Source: Enterobacteriaceae bacterium 89
GTDB lineage: Bacteria > Pseudomonadota > Gammaproteobacteria > Enterobacterales > Enterobacteriaceae
Direction: 5' to 3'
DNA: 64,000 bases
Assembly (NCBI GenBank): GCA_014156375.1
Contig: RQJH01000005.1
Location: 248,001-312,000 of the forward strand
Of the stretch, positions 30,901 to 39,574 are shown in pieces (position 1 is the first letter of the stretch; each line of letters starts with the position of its first letter). The notes beneath the pieces are model-generated. The model saw only the letters and a list, made by a program, of their open reading frames with translations. It did no database searches and was not told where the DNA came from. A program made the translations under genes and the position numbers.

Positions 30901-31425
30901 AAGCAGAACCTGAGCTTTGGTTTTTTCACCCTTAGCTTCAACATAAAAGGCAGAACCTTCGATCCAGTCACCGGAAGAAGCCGTGATATTGATGGCGGAG
31001 TTGCTCTGTGCTGTGACGATGGCGTCTGCCGTATCGCTGCGCACATATAGTCCTTTCCATTGCCAGTCTTTAAGGTGCGCCGTAATTGATGAGTCAATGA
31101 ACTTAAGGTGTAGATCGCCATAAAACTGAGTGGAGTCATCGCTGGCATGAGCGCCATTTCCTCCGCCAAAGCTGATTATGCTGCGGATAGCGAGTTGATT
31201 ATAACCCGAGAGGTTTGGGGAACCGACAATCTTATAATCTTTGACTTCCATTACATGTACATCAGGGTCGTAGACTTTTTCTACCAGCACACCGTTGTAT
31301 TCCTGTCCGTCACCCTGCCAATAAGAGGTGTCGCCAATAATTGTCGGGTTAGCTAATCCACGTAGAGGTAATAAGCTGGCGGCAATCGCCAGAGATAATA
31401 AACTCCTGTAAAAACGCCGTTCCAT
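27907..31425 (-). CDS. Type Va autotransporter with repetitive pertactin-like passenger
   Basis: 1172 residues. The signal peptide covers about 1-24 (MERRFYRSLLSLAIAASLLP, ending GLA). The passenger (about 25-620) consists of imperfect 30-45-residue repeats with a recurring N-S-T-G-I/M core (GTNSTGMMAM, GNSTGIKSNN, GSNSTGISAF), typical of a right-handed beta-helix. A pertactin-type autochaperone/middle region follows (GGWLILDTVMNEGG, then FYLRTNSQQ). The C-terminal about 270 residues form the 12-stranded barrel (VPGLWLRGVASNTKGDAAG to a terminal ...LGVRYNF, with phenylalanine last). A strong AAGGAG precedes the chosen ATG. Likely a surface adhesin or autoaggregation factor, by family; no protease motif is seen. 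It lies between the TRAP operon and ygiN, where E. coli K-12 has no counterpart. Confidence 0.93.
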   Translation of the reverse strand: MERRFYRSLLSLAIAASLLPLRGLANPTIIGDTSYWQGDGQEYNGVLVEKVYDPDVHVMEVKDYKIVGSPNLSGYNQLAIRSIISFGGGNGAHASDDSTQFYGDLHLKFIDSSITAHLKDWQWKGLYVRSDTADAIVTAQSNSAINITASSGDWIEGSAFYVEAKGEKTKAQVLLDAGSNINLSIDTSGSPLEANSAAQVYSEKGSAVVLAEKGTTITTNGYGVAGIKTKARDDSLVVHEGTIVNNSESGRGIVSHDFEGSRGKITIRNEADGIIEMTGINAMGIKAYGAGSSGIDLYNAGEITLTQGWDGIIQYSTSSGMYMQTHTDSQYSAENVIMRALNDGTITTSGDTSEGMRAESHIDSGLVSLANNGTIEINGTNSTGMMAMSSQRDGPAPGTAEIQILNSGTITLSETAGNSTGIKSNNAAELGTVAIQNDGEIIAAGSNSTGISAFATQNTEVLNTGSIVIADGSGITAQSRDGAAVVRNSGKISVSGAGVGIAVGSNGTQIIVLDSNTHVDAAKGLGGLLVSGGGNGQIAINQGASVTGGSADGYAIKYSGPGVTSRDATAPGFTLDNLGSVNAMSDLLFVAENATGSQITLNNFGDMTGYLRADGGNISVANHNTLNLRSFTDSDGDQQRDTKQVAMMQFGDGENSVSNLQGALIQLADVQGESQVDTTGEFTTQGSKSIVNAGINQGQMLNVNQFSNAGTLNLAVNQLAGDILAITGNASLAGHSVHDGGTVTSGGGNFSSEGGWLILDTVMNEGGSATQSDVLVVDNASKGSEATTIVINRVGGNGALTEQDGIQVVNVLGEASKDAFTLADSPLKAGAYEYTLEQGSLSNPANQSFYLRTNSQQINPDIGGYLANQAMATGLFMHSLHDRLGEPQYTQRYKGDERTVPGLWLRGVASNTKGDAAGRALSQDINSRVLHLGGDVTRWDSDNGDRYHLGLMGAWGKADATSRSKATGSSSRSKVDGYGVGAYLTWYNKAEQQEGWYGDLWGMYNWFNNTADSAKDYDSRSWVVSLESGHASTLKPFEQWRWMMEPQAQVSYAHYSTDSFTDKNGLKVGNDDANGVATRLGVRTYLQPTVPNDKAKFQPFLTVNWLWSDASNSMDFNGATFSSDMPKNRFEAKLGLQAEVRKDFHVYGQISGQVGENNYSHKAGQLGVRYNF

Positions 31426-31633
31426 CGCTTTCTCCTTTTTATTCCATTGCGAATGTAGTTCTGCTGTTAAGCGTAGCCGCATTATCTCAGGTTACTGGCG
31501 GAGGAAACTCTGTTTACCAACTATTTTCAATAGCGAGCGATGGCTGCGAAATAAGGATGAATAAATACTGAAAGGAAAAGGTGAGTGCTAATTATGCAGG
31601 CTTAATAATATCTGCGCAGTTTGTAAAAAAGAT

Positions 31634-31665
31634 TAAAAAGCCCGACGCATTTTCATGGCCGGGCT
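31634..31665 (-). terminator. Terminator downstream of ygiN
   Basis: On the - strand AGCCCG pairs with CGGGCT across an 14-base loop and is followed by TTTTT. It isolates ygiN-mdaB from the autotransporter. Confidence 0.75.
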
Positions 31666-31682
31666 GACTGATGCAGGGGAAA

Positions 31683-31997
31683 TTACACGCCCTGTTCGAG
31701 AATGCGGATCTGGCTTTCCAGTACGTCGCCTTTTACCGCTTCGCTCCACGCTTTCATGTGCGCGGTTTGCAGATGCGCTTCAAGATGCGCGACGGTTTCC
31801 CACTGTTCCACCATCACGATGGAGTCCGGGGCGGTGGTCTGGAAGCTCACGCCCGCTGCGTGGTCAACCATTGGCGCGTAGCCGTGGCAGCCTTCTTCCT
31901 TCAGAACGGTCGGGATAATTTTCGCAAATTGGTCCAGTACGGCCTGGCGATGGTGCTGGCCTGGGCGGGTACGGATCTCAGCAATCACAGTTAACAT
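31683..31997 (-). CDS. ygiN: Quinol monooxygenase YgiN
   Basis: 104 residues, equal to E. coli. ABM (antibiotic biosynthesis monooxygenase) ferredoxin-like fold: MLTVIAEIRTRPGQHHRQAV, MVEQWETVAHLEAHLQTAHM. In E. coli it oxidises menadiol and is thought to form a quinone redox cycle with MdaB. It lies 32 bases downstream of mdaB on the same strand. Confidence 0.96.
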   Translation of the reverse strand: MLTVIAEIRTRPGQHHRQAVLDQFAKIIPTVLKEEGCHGYAPMVDHAAGVSFQTTAPDSIVMVEQWETVAHLEAHLQTAHMKAWSEAVKGDVLESQIRILEQGV

Positions 31998-32029
31998 AGT
32001 TCAATCGCTCCTTGTATCAAGACCTTCAG

Positions 32030-32611
32030 TTAACCAAAAATCTCAGCAAGATGCTTGTGATATTCTGCGATATAGCGCGGCACGTCAGGCATTTTGATCA
32101 CATCGTTAGCGATAAAGGTTGGCAGCGCTTCCATTCCCAGGAACTGGTTCGCTTTATGGAACGGCAGATACACGCCGTCAACGCCCACGCCGTGGAAGAA
32201 CTGGTCTTTTTCGGTGAAGGCTTCCATCGGCGCGTTCCAGGTCAGGGAAAGCATGTATTTTTTGCCCTGAATCAGGCCGCCGGAGCCATATTTTTTGCTG
32301 GCGTCAGAGCGGGTACGACCGTCGCTGGCGTACAGCGAGCCGTGGCCTTCGGTGAACACATCGTCGATGTATTTTTTCACGGTCCACGGTGCGCCCATCC
32401 ACCAGCCTGGCATCTGCCAGATAACCGCGTCGGCCCACAGGAAGTTCTGCACTTCCGCCTTCACGTCATAGTCGCTGTCAGCACGCACAACACGGACTTC
32501 ATGCCCGGCGTCGCGCAGGAAACCGTCCGCGACCTCGGTCATGGTGTCGTTCAGCTGGCCGTTGGAGTGACCAAATTTTTTACCGCCGTTGATAATCAGG
32601 ATCTTGCTCAT
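32030..32611 (-). CDS. mdaB: NADPH:quinone reductase MdaB
   Basis: 193 residues, equal to E. coli. Flavodoxin-like NAD(P)H dehydrogenase: KILIINGGKKFGHSNGQLND and the conserved WQMPGWWMGAPWTVKKYID FAD-binding segment, then KYMLSLTWNAPMEAF. Two-electron reduction of quinones protects against redox cycling. First gene of the mdaB-ygiN pair, downstream of qseBC in the same direction; E. coli ygiZ, which lies between qseC and mdaB, is missing. Confidence 0.97.
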   Translation of the reverse strand: MSKILIINGGKKFGHSNGQLNDTMTEVADGFLRDAGHEVRVVRADSDYDVKAEVQNFLWADAVIWQMPGWWMGAPWTVKKYIDDVFTEGHGSLYASDGRTRSDASKKYGSGGLIQGKKYMLSLTWNAPMEAFTEKDQFFHGVGVDGVYLPFHKANQFLGMEALPTFIANDVIKMPDVPRYIAEYHKHLAEIFG

Positions 32612-32715
32612 GGTTGTTCCTCAAGAATTACGTTTGCCCTTAGTGTAACCCCGGCGGCAGAGCGTTGAAATTCGCAAAATGTGCAAAGTCTTTTGCTTAT
32701 TGAGCAATAATCAGG

Positions 32716-34062
32716 CTACCAGCGAACGCAGGCCACAAAGCCGCCGTCTTCGCCGTTGCCAAACGTGGCGTTCATCTGGTGCAGCGTGGCAATGCGCTGG
32801 ACGATGGATAAACCAAGGCCGCTGCCGGGCTGATCCTGTCCCGGCGGGCGATAAAAGCGCTCGCCGATGCGGGAAAGGGCTTCGGCACTTATTCCCGGAC
32901 CATTATCGCGAACGGTGAACTGATGCTCATCGAGCGTAACGTCCACCGTGCTGCCACGCGGGCTATAGCGCACGGCGTTATCCAGCAGATTACGTACCAG
33001 CAGGCTTAACAGCAGCGGCTGACCGGTTTTGCTGACCTGGGCGTTGAGGTGCAACCGCAGCTCGATTCCGGCCTGCTGCGCTGCGTGATAGCTGTCCATC
33101 ACCGAGGACTGTAATAAATCGGCGAGGGGGATTTGCTCTACGTCATCCAACTGTGCGAGAGAGTCCAGCCTGGAAAGCGTCAGCAGCTGATCGACCAGGC
33201 GGCTGGCTCTGTCGATACCCGCGTGCAGCTGTGACAGCGCTTTATCGCGACTTTCGGGATCGTCAGCGGAAAGCTGCGCCACTTCGGTTTGTACCTTCAG
33301 GGCCGTGAGCGGGCTGCGCAGCTCGTGGGCGGCATCGGAGGTAAAGCGCCGCTCGCGGATCATCATTTCGTGAGAACGGACGAACAGCTGATTCAGCGCT
33401 TCCACCAGAGGGCGCACTTCACCGGGAAGATCCGTGGTGCTGAGCTGCTCATCGGAACCCGGCGTTCTTTGGCGCAGGGCGCGCGCCATTTTTTTCAGCG
33501 GGGCCAGTTCGCGGCTTAACAGAACAATCAGCAGCAGTACCATCAGCGGCAGCGCCACCAGCCACGGCGTCAGTTGAGATGTGACGATATCCAGCGCCAT
33601 CTCCTGACGGTAATCCCACTCCTGGCCCACGACGATGCGGTACTTGCCGTCGGCGGTAGTGATCCATAAAAAGCGCCACTCGTCGTTGTCATCGCGCAGA
33701 TAGCCATCGTCAAAGCCTTCACGACGATAGTGATAAGGAATGTCTGCTCCGTTTTCGCCATCGTTCAGCACCATCCTGCCGTCGGCGGTGTAAATGGCGA
33801 AGGCCAGCGCGTCATCATCGAGATGTCCGTGTTTGTATTTCTTCTTAGTGTGCAGCTGCGGCGTGGGGATGCGCAGCTCGTTGAAATCCATCACGCTCAG
33901 GCGTTTGGCAAACAGCATTTGCTGGGTATCAAACAGCTTGTCGAGCTTATGGGTGGTCTGCTGCCAGGCAATAAAGCTGGCGCAGCTCCAGGCGACGCCA
34001 GTCAGCAGAATAAACAGCAGCGTCAGGCGTAAGCGCAGGCTCAGATGGCGCAGGAATTTCAT
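32716..34062 (-). CDS. qseC: Sensor histidine kinase QseC
   Basis: 448 residues (E. coli 449). First membrane helix about 12-32, a periplasmic sensor domain to about 160 (contains [20 protein letters not shown]), second helix about 165-185, then the dimerisation/H box [16 protein letters not shown] box [13 protein letters not shown], and G boxes DNGPGIS and GSGLGLSI. Family role is quorum/adrenergic signal sensing and phosphotransfer to QseB. Its ATG overlaps the qseB stop by four bases. Confidence 0.96.
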   Translation of the reverse strand: MKFLRHLSLRLRLTLLFILLTGVAWSCASFIAWQQTTHKLDKLFDTQQMLFAKRLSVMDFNELRIPTPQLHTKKKYKHGHLDDDALAFAIYTADGRMVLNDGENGADIPYHYRREGFDDGYLRDDNDEWRFLWITTADGKYRIVVGQEWDYRQEMALDIVTSQLTPWLVALPLMVLLLIVLLSRELAPLKKMARALRQRTPGSDEQLSTTDLPGEVRPLVEALNQLFVRSHEMMIRERRFTSDAAHELRSPLTALKVQTEVAQLSADDPESRDKALSQLHAGIDRASRLVDQLLTLSRLDSLAQLDDVEQIPLADLLQSSVMDSYHAAQQAGIELRLHLNAQVSKTGQPLLLSLLVRNLLDNAVRYSPRGSTVDVTLDEHQFTVRDNGPGISAEALSRIGERFYRPPGQDQPGSGLGLSIVQRIATLHQMNATFGNGEDGGFVACVRW

Positions 34063-34718
34063 TGGTCACCCAGGGTGTAGCCGATACCGTGTACCGTGCG
34101 AATAAACTGGCTGCCGAGCTTGCGGCGCAGATGATGAACGTGGACCTCCACGGCGTTGCTGGAAACGTCGTCATCCCAGCTATACAGCTTTTCCTCAATC
34201 AGCTTGCGCGGCAGCACGCGTCCGGCGTTGCGCATTAGCAGCTCCAGCAGGGCGAACTCCTTAGGCTTAAGCTGCAAAGGTTCACCGGCAAGAAAGGCGG
34301 TCAGGCCATCGGGATTCAGAGTGACATCGCCATGACGCAGGGCGTTGCTGGCCTGACCGTGGGTGCGGCGGATCAGCGCTTCCAGCCGGGCGGCGACTTC
34401 AATCAGCGCGAAGGGTTTACACAGATAATCATCCGCGCCAAGGCGCAACCCTTCCACCCGCTGCGCCAGCGCATCCCGCGCAGTGAGGATCAGCACCGGC
34501 TCTTTGCGACCGTCGCTGCGCCATTCGCGCAGGATTTCCAGACCGTCCACATCTGGCAACGTCAGGTCGAGGATCGCGGCATCGTAAGGGGCGGTATAAA
34601 GCGCGGCTTTTCCTTCTTTTCCACCGGTAAACCAGTCGAGAGTAAACCCCATTTTCATCAGCCCGGCCTTTAAGCCGTCGCCAATCAGTTTGTCGTCTTC
34701 GACCAGTAAAATTCGCAT
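34059..34718 (-). CDS. qseB: Response regulator QseB (OmpR/PhoB class)
   Basis: 219 residues, equal to E. coli. Receiver domain [17 protein letters not shown] with the phospho-acceptor aspartate in [12 protein letters not shown] and the ILTARDA switch region; C-terminal winged helix with [20 protein letters not shown] and [13 protein letters not shown]. The ATG giving MRILLVEDD is the family start; the upstream in-frame codons have no support. It diverges from ygiW, with a QseB/PmrA-type box between. Confidence 0.97.
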   Translation of the reverse strand: MRILLVEDDKLIGDGLKAGLMKMGFTLDWFTGGKEGKAALYTAPYDAAILDLTLPDVDGLEILREWRSDGRKEPVLILTARDALAQRVEGLRLGADDYLCKPFALIEVAARLEALIRRTHGQASNALRHGDVTLNPDGLTAFLAGEPLQLKPKEFALLELLMRNAGRVLPRKLIEEKLYSWDDDVSSNAVEVHVHHLRRKLGSQFIRTVHGIGYTLGDQ

Positions 34719-34803
34719 CCTTTCGCCCTCCGCGCGCCCGTGAATGCGCTCAGTAAACGCCCTGCACAAGCCCGCTGTACAGCAAAAAATAATCTTTTTA
34801 CGC

Positions 34804-34820
34804 CTTAAGAAGTTGTTAAG
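34804..34820 (+). promoter_or_regulatory. QseB/PmrA-type box in the qseB-ygiW intergenic region
   Basis: CTTAAG-aagtt-GTTAAG matches the (C/T)TTAA-N5-(C/T)TTAA-type repeat recognised by QseB and PmrA, with one G in place of the pyrimidine. A -10-like TTTAAT follows at 34831-34836 toward ygiW, so the box would overlap the -35 position of the ygiW promoter. Confidence 0.6.
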
Positions 34821-34867
34821 TTTTGCCCGTTTTAATGAAGGCGAAACACCATCAAAGGGAGAAAGTA

Positions 34868-35272
34868 ATGATGAAAAAGACTTTAGCTATTGCCGCCATT
34901 GTGGCCTTAATGTCAGCCCCGCTGTACGCCGCTAACACCAACACCGCCGGTGGCTTCTCCGGCCCTGGTTCCACCCAGACGCAAACTGGAGGGTTCAGTG
35001 GCCCGAACAGCAGCGCGATGACGGTTGAACGCGCGAAAACCATGAGCGACGATACCTGGGTGACGCTGCGCGGCACGCTGGTTGAGCGTATCTCTCACGA
35101 CCAGTATCTGTTTAAGGACGCCTCTGGCACTATCAACGTTGAAATCAGCAGTAAGCGCTGGAACGGTGTGACCATCACCCCGCAGGACCTGGTAGAGATT
35201 CAGGGTAAAGTTGATAAAGACTGGAACTCGGTAGAAATCGACGTTAAGCAGATTAATAAAGTCACGAAATAA
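34868..35272 (+). CDS. ygiW: Periplasmic OB-fold stress protein YgiW
   Basis: 134 residues (E. coli 130). Signal peptide about 1-22 (ending LYA), a tandem GGFSGP motif ([20 protein letters not shown]), then the BOF domain ([32 protein letters not shown]). E. coli YgiW is linked to peroxide, cadmium and acid stress. Two consecutive ATGs occur; GGGAG lies 6 bases before the first, which I use. Transcribed divergently from qseBC. Confidence 0.94.
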   Translation: MMKKTLAIAAIVALMSAPLYAANTNTAGGFSGPGSTQTQTGGFSGPNSSAMTVERAKTMSDDTWVTLRGTLVERISHDQYLFKDASGTINVEISSKRWNGVTITPQDLVEIQGKVDKDWNSVEIDVKQINKVTK

Positions 35273-35341
35273 AGCCGTTGCGCAAGATCGGTCAGGAAAG
35301 GTCGTTGTCGTTGCGGCAAAGTGGGTCATCAGGAGGATGCG

Positions 35342-36208
35342 ATGAACAATGCAATGACAACGGCTTATCGCGAGCGGTTCTCCATGGTTTGCGAATATAT
35401 CGCCCGCCATCTGGATGAACCGCTGCGGCTTGAAAAGCTCAGCAGCCTGGCCTGCTGTTCGCCTTACCATTTTCACCGTCAGTTTGCGGCGTTCAGCGGG
35501 TTGCCGCTGTATCGCTACATTCAGTGGTTGCGCCTGCGCCAGGCTTCATGGCGGCTGGCGTTTAATCCGCAGGATAAGATCATTGATATTGCTCTTGATG
35601 CCGGGTTTCAGAATCCGGAGTCGTTCACCCGCGCCTTCAGAACCGCGTTCGGCAAAAGCCCGCGTCAGTTTCGCCTCGAGCCGGACTGGCTGGACTGGCA
35701 CCAGCGCGTCCCGAAAATGGCCTCACAGGAGCAACAAACGATGGAAGTGAAGATTGTCGATTTTCCACAAACCAAAGTGGCGATGCTGCAGCATCGCGGC
35801 AGCCCGGATCTGTTGAACGACAGCGTGGCAAAATTTATTGGCTGGCGAAAAAGCACTAGTCTGTCGCCGGTGTACAGTAGCAACACCTTTGGCATTGCCT
35901 GGGACGATCCGGCTACCACTCCGCCGGAAGCCTTTCGTCATGACATTTGCGGCAGCGTGACGGAAACCATCCCCGAAAATGATTTCGGGGTGATTAACGG
36001 TGAAATGGCGGGAGGCCGCTATGCCGTTGGCCGTCATTTGGGCTCACTGGATAATCTCTCCACCAGCGTGTGGGCGATGTTCCGCGACTGGCTGCCCGGC
36101 AGCGGCGAAACGCTGCGCGATGCCCCGGTATTCTTTCATTATCTGAACTTTGTCAACGATGTGCCGGAGCACCAGCTGCAGACGGACATCTATTTACCCC
36201 TCAAATAG
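35342..36208 (+). CDS. ygiV: AraC-type regulator with C-terminal GyrI-like domain (YgiV orthologue with HTH)
   Basis: 288 residues. N-terminal AraC double HTH (about 8-110: LEKLSSLACCSPYHFHRQFA, IDIALDAGFQNPESFTRAF), then a GyrI-like small-molecule-binding domain (about 132-288). The second part matches E. coli YgiV, which is only about 160 residues and lacks the DNA-binding part. This is therefore the ancestral-looking full-length form, in the same place next to ygiW. E. coli YgiV represses mcbR/yncC; the target here is unknown. A perfect AGGAGG lies before the chosen ATG. Followed by a GCCGCCGG/CCGGCGGC hairpin (36214-36233) without a T tract. Confidence 0.9.
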   Translation: MNNAMTTAYRERFSMVCEYIARHLDEPLRLEKLSSLACCSPYHFHRQFAAFSGLPLYRYIQWLRLRQASWRLAFNPQDKIIDIALDAGFQNPESFTRAFRTAFGKSPRQFRLEPDWLDWHQRVPKMASQEQQTMEVKIVDFPQTKVAMLQHRGSPDLLNDSVAKFIGWRKSTSLSPVYSSNTFGIAWDDPATTPPEAFRHDICGSVTETIPENDFGVINGEMAGGRYAVGRHLGSLDNLSTSVWAMFRDWLPGSGETLRDAPVFFHYLNFVNDVPEHQLQTDIYLPLK

Positions 36209-36325
36209 AAACAGCCGCCGGGCCTCCGGCGGCCCCCTGTGACTCCTCACCTCAGATAGGGTATTATCGCCCGATGCTTGCCGTCTGTACCCCAGCCCGG
36301 CGTAAAGATTGAGGAATACACATTA

Positions 36326-38584
36326 ATGAGCGATATGGCTGAGCGCCTTGCGCTACATGAGTTCACGGAAAAGGCTTATCTCGATTACTCCATGTACGTC
36401 ATCATGGACCGAGCGCTGCCGTTTATCGGCGACGGGCTGAAGCCCGTTCAGCGTCGTATTGTTTACGCAATGTCCGAGCTGGGCCTCAGCGCCAGCGCCA
36501 AATTCAAAAAATCCGCCCGTACGGTCGGTGACGTGCTGGGTAAATATCACCCGCACGGCGACAGCGCCTGTTATGAAGCAATGGTGCTGATGGCGCAGCC
36601 GTTCTCCTACCGCTACCCGCTGGTGGACGGGCAGGGGAACTGGGGTGCGCCGGACGATCCGAAATCTTTCGCCGCGATGCGTTACACCGAATCCCGTCTT
36701 TCCAAATATGCCGAAGTGCTGCTGGGCGAGCTGGGCCAGGGCACCGTGGACTGGCAGCCGAACTTTGACGGCACGATGCAGGAGCCGCGTATGCTGCCTG
36801 CACGTCTGCCAAACATTCTGCTGAACGGCACCACGGGTATCGCCGTTGGGATGGCGACGGATATTCCGCCGCATAACGTGCGCGAAGTGGCAAAAGCCGC
36901 CATCACTCTGATTGAAAAGCCGAATACCACGCTGGATGAAGTGCTGGATATCGTGCAGGGGCCGGACTATCCGACCGAAGCCGAAATCATCACCTCCCGC
37001 GCGGACATCCGCAAGATCTACCAGAGCGGTCGTGGCTCCGTGCGCATGCGTGCGGTGTGGAAAAAAGAAGACGGCGCAGTGGTGATCACCGCGCTGCCGC
37101 ACCAGGTTTCCGGCGCTCGCGTGCTGGAGCAAATCGCCAGCCAGATGCGCAACAAGAAGCTGCCGATGGTCGACGATCTGCGTGATGAATCCGATCACGA
37201 AAACCCGACCCGTCTGGTGATTGTCCCGCGCTCTAACCGCGTGGACATGGAGCCAGTGATGAATCACCTGTTCGCCACCACCGACCTGGAAAAAAGCTAT
37301 CGCATCAACCTGAACATGATCGGTCTGGATAACCGCCCGCAGGTGAAAAACCTGCTGGAGATCCTCACCGAATGGCTGGCGTTCCGTCGCGACACCGTCA
37401 GCCGCCGCCTGAACTATCGTCTGGAGAAAGTGCTGAAACGCCTGCATATCCTCGAAGGTTTGCTGGTGGCGTTCCTCAATATTGACGAAGTTATTCATAT
37501 CATCCGTACCGAAGATGAGCCGAAGCCGGTGCTGATGTCGCGCTTCGGTATCAGCGATACCCAAGCCGAAGCGATCCTCGAGCTGAAATTACGTCACCTT
37601 GCCAAACTGGAAGAGACGAAAATTCGCGGTGAGCAGAACGACCTGGAAAAAGAGCGCGATCAGATTCAGGCGATCCTCGCTTCTGAGCGCAAGATGAATA
37701 ACCTGCTGAAAAAAGAACTGCAGGCTGACGCCGATGCGTTCGGCGACGACCGTCGTTCTCCGCTACGCGAGCGCGAAGAAGCGAAGGCGATGAACGAGCA
37801 CGACATGCTGCCGTCTGAGCCGGTGACTATTGTACTGTCGCAGATGGGCTGGGTGCGCAGCGCCAAAGGTCATGACATCGATGCTAAAGGGCTGAGCTAC
37901 AAAGCGGGCGACAGCTGGCAGGCTTCGGTGAAAGGCAAGAGCAACCAGCCGGTGGTGTTTATCGATACCACCGGGCGCAGCTACGCCATTGACCCGATCA
38001 CGCTGCCGTCGGCACGCGGGCAGGGCGAGCCGCTGACCGGCAAGCTGACGCTGCCGCCGGGTGCTACCGTCAACCACATGCTGATGGAAAATGAAGATCG
38101 CAAACTGCTGATGGCTTCCGATGCGGGCTACGGTTTTGTCTGTACCTTCAACGATCTGGTGGCGCGCAACCGTGCCGGTAAGGCGCTGATTACGCTGCCG
38201 GAAAACGCCCAGGTGATGCCGCCGGTGGTGATTGAGGATGAAAGCGATATGCTGCTGGCCATCACGCAGGCCGGTCGTATGCTGATGTTCCCGGTCAGCG
38301 ATCTGCCGCAGCTGTCAAAAGGCAAAGGCAACAAGATCATCGGTATTCCTTCGGCCGATGCCGCGAAAGGCGTTGATGGCCTGGCTCATCTGTATCTCCT
38401 GCCGCCGCAGAGCACGCTGACCATTCACGTCGGAAAACGTAAAATCAAGCTGCGTCCGGAAGAGCTGCAGAAAGTCACCGGTGAACGCGGTCGTCGCGGC
38501 ACGCTGATGCGCGGCCTGCAAAAAATCGACCGGATCGACATCGATTCACCGCTGCGCGCAAGTCCGGGCGACAGCGAAGAGTGA
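36326..38584 (+). CDS. parC: DNA topoisomerase IV subunit A
   Basis: 752 residues, equal to E. coli. Breakage-reunion domain with the active-site tyrosine Y120 in [11 protein letters not shown], and a C-terminal beta-pinwheel. The quinolone-resistance positions are wild type (S80 and E84 in [12 protein letters not shown]). Start chosen at the ATG giving [13 protein letters not shown] behind GAGGAA; an in-frame extension 48 bases upstream is not conserved. E. coli ygiS-mqsRA, which lie between ygiV and parC, are absent. Confidence 0.98.
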   Translation: MSDMAERLALHEFTEKAYLDYSMYVIMDRALPFIGDGLKPVQRRIVYAMSELGLSASAKFKKSARTVGDVLGKYHPHGDSACYEAMVLMAQPFSYRYPLVDGQGNWGAPDDPKSFAAMRYTESRLSKYAEVLLGELGQGTVDWQPNFDGTMQEPRMLPARLPNILLNGTTGIAVGMATDIPPHNVREVAKAAITLIEKPNTTLDEVLDIVQGPDYPTEAEIITSRADIRKIYQSGRGSVRMRAVWKKEDGAVVITALPHQVSGARVLEQIASQMRNKKLPMVDDLRDESDHENPTRLVIVPRSNRVDMEPVMNHLFATTDLEKSYRINLNMIGLDNRPQVKNLLEILTEWLAFRRDTVSRRLNYRLEKVLKRLHILEGLLVAFLNIDEVIHIIRTEDEPKPVLMSRFGISDTQAEAILELKLRHLAKLEETKIRGEQNDLEKERDQIQAILASERKMNNLLKKELQADADAFGDDRRSPLREREEAKAMNEHDMLPSEPVTIVLSQMGWVRSAKGHDIDAKGLSYKAGDSWQASVKGKSNQPVVFIDTTGRSYAIDPITLPSARGQGEPLTGKLTLPPGATVNHMLMENEDRKLLMASDAGYGFVCTFNDLVARNRAGKALITLPENAQVMPPVVIEDESDMLLAITQAGRMLMFPVSDLPQLSKGKGNKIIGIPSADAAKGVDGLAHLYLLPPQSTLTIHVGKRKIKLRPEELQKVTGERGRRGTLMRGLQKIDRIDIDSPLRASPGDSEE

Positions 38585-38589
38585 TCCCG

Positions 38590-38615
38590 TAGCCCCTTCC
38601 GCCCGGAAGGGGCTG
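38590..38615 (+). terminator. Terminator-like hairpin after parC
   Basis: A perfect 10-bp stem AGCCCCTTCC / GGAAGGGGCT (38591-38600 / 38605-38614) with a GCCC loop. The downstream GTAATATTT is only weakly T-rich. Confidence 0.65.
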
Positions 38616-38740
38616 TAATATTTGCGGTAAAACCGTTGTTAATTCGTGCGTTGCGAATAACAATAACCCGATATGGGTTCTGCAAGTCACATCCCCTGGC
38701 CGATACATAATTCTAAGCGGGCAGGTTCTCAGAGGTAGCT

Positions 38741-39481
38741 ATGCTATTGATTTTTCGCGCGATTATCGTTGTCATTTACTGCATCCTGGTGTGTGTGTTT
38801 GGCTGTATTTATTGTCTGTTCAGCCCACGTAATCCGAAGCACGTGGCAACGTTCGGGCATATGTTTGGCCGCCTGTCGCCGGTTTTCGGCCTGAAAGTCG
38901 AAAAGCGCCTCCCTGCCGGGCATGAAAATTTTGGCAACGCCATCTATATCGCCAACCATCAGAACAACTACGACATGGTGACGGCCTCCAACATCGTGCT
39001 GCCGCCAACGGTCACCGTCGGCAAGAAAAGCCTGCTGTGGATCCCGTTCTTTGGCCAGCTGTACTGGCTGACGGGCAACCTGCTCATCGACCGCAATAAC
39101 CGCGCTAAAGCGCACGGTACGATCTCCGGCGTGGTCAACGCTTTTAAAGAACGCAAAATCTCCTTCTGGATGTTCCCGGAAGGCACCCGCAGCCGTGGTC
39201 GTGGCCTGCTGCCGTTCAAAACCGGCGCATTTCATGCTGCCATTGCGGCAGGCGTCCCAATTATTCCGGTGTGTGTTTCCAATACCTCGAATAAAATTAA
39301 TCTTAACCGCCTCGATAACGGCCTGGTGATTGTCGAGATGCTGCCACCGATCGATATCAGCAACTGGGGTAAAGATCAGGTGCGTGAACTGGCGGCACAC
39401 TGCCGTGAAGTGATGAGTGCCAAAATCGCCGAGCTTGATGCAGAAGTGGCTCAGCGCGAAGCAGCAAATAAGAAAAAATAA
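38741..39481 (+). CDS. plsC: 1-acyl-sn-glycerol-3-phosphate acyltransferase
   Basis: Acylates lysophosphatidate to phosphatidate at the inner membrane. 246 residues (E. coli 245). N-terminal membrane segment about 2-25, catalytic NHQNNYD (the N-H-x4-D motif), and FPEGTRSRGRGLLPFK substrate-binding motif, then the VPIIPVCVS block. Sits between parC and ftsP as in E. coli. Confidence 0.98.
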   Translation: MLLIFRAIIVVIYCILVCVFGCIYCLFSPRNPKHVATFGHMFGRLSPVFGLKVEKRLPAGHENFGNAIYIANHQNNYDMVTASNIVLPPTVTVGKKSLLWIPFFGQLYWLTGNLLIDRNNRAKAHGTISGVVNAFKERKISFWMFPEGTRSRGRGLLPFKTGAFHAAIAAGVPIIPVCVSNTSNKINLNRLDNGLVIVEMLPPIDISNWGKDQVRELAAHCREVMSAKIAELDAEVAQREAANKKK

Positions 39482-39574
39482 CGGCTATCGCGGGCGGCCT
39501 CACAGAGCGCGGCCCGCGAGCTTAGTGTTGGGAATGGTTTCCCTCAGTTTCGTTGTCAGTATCATGGAGTTTAT

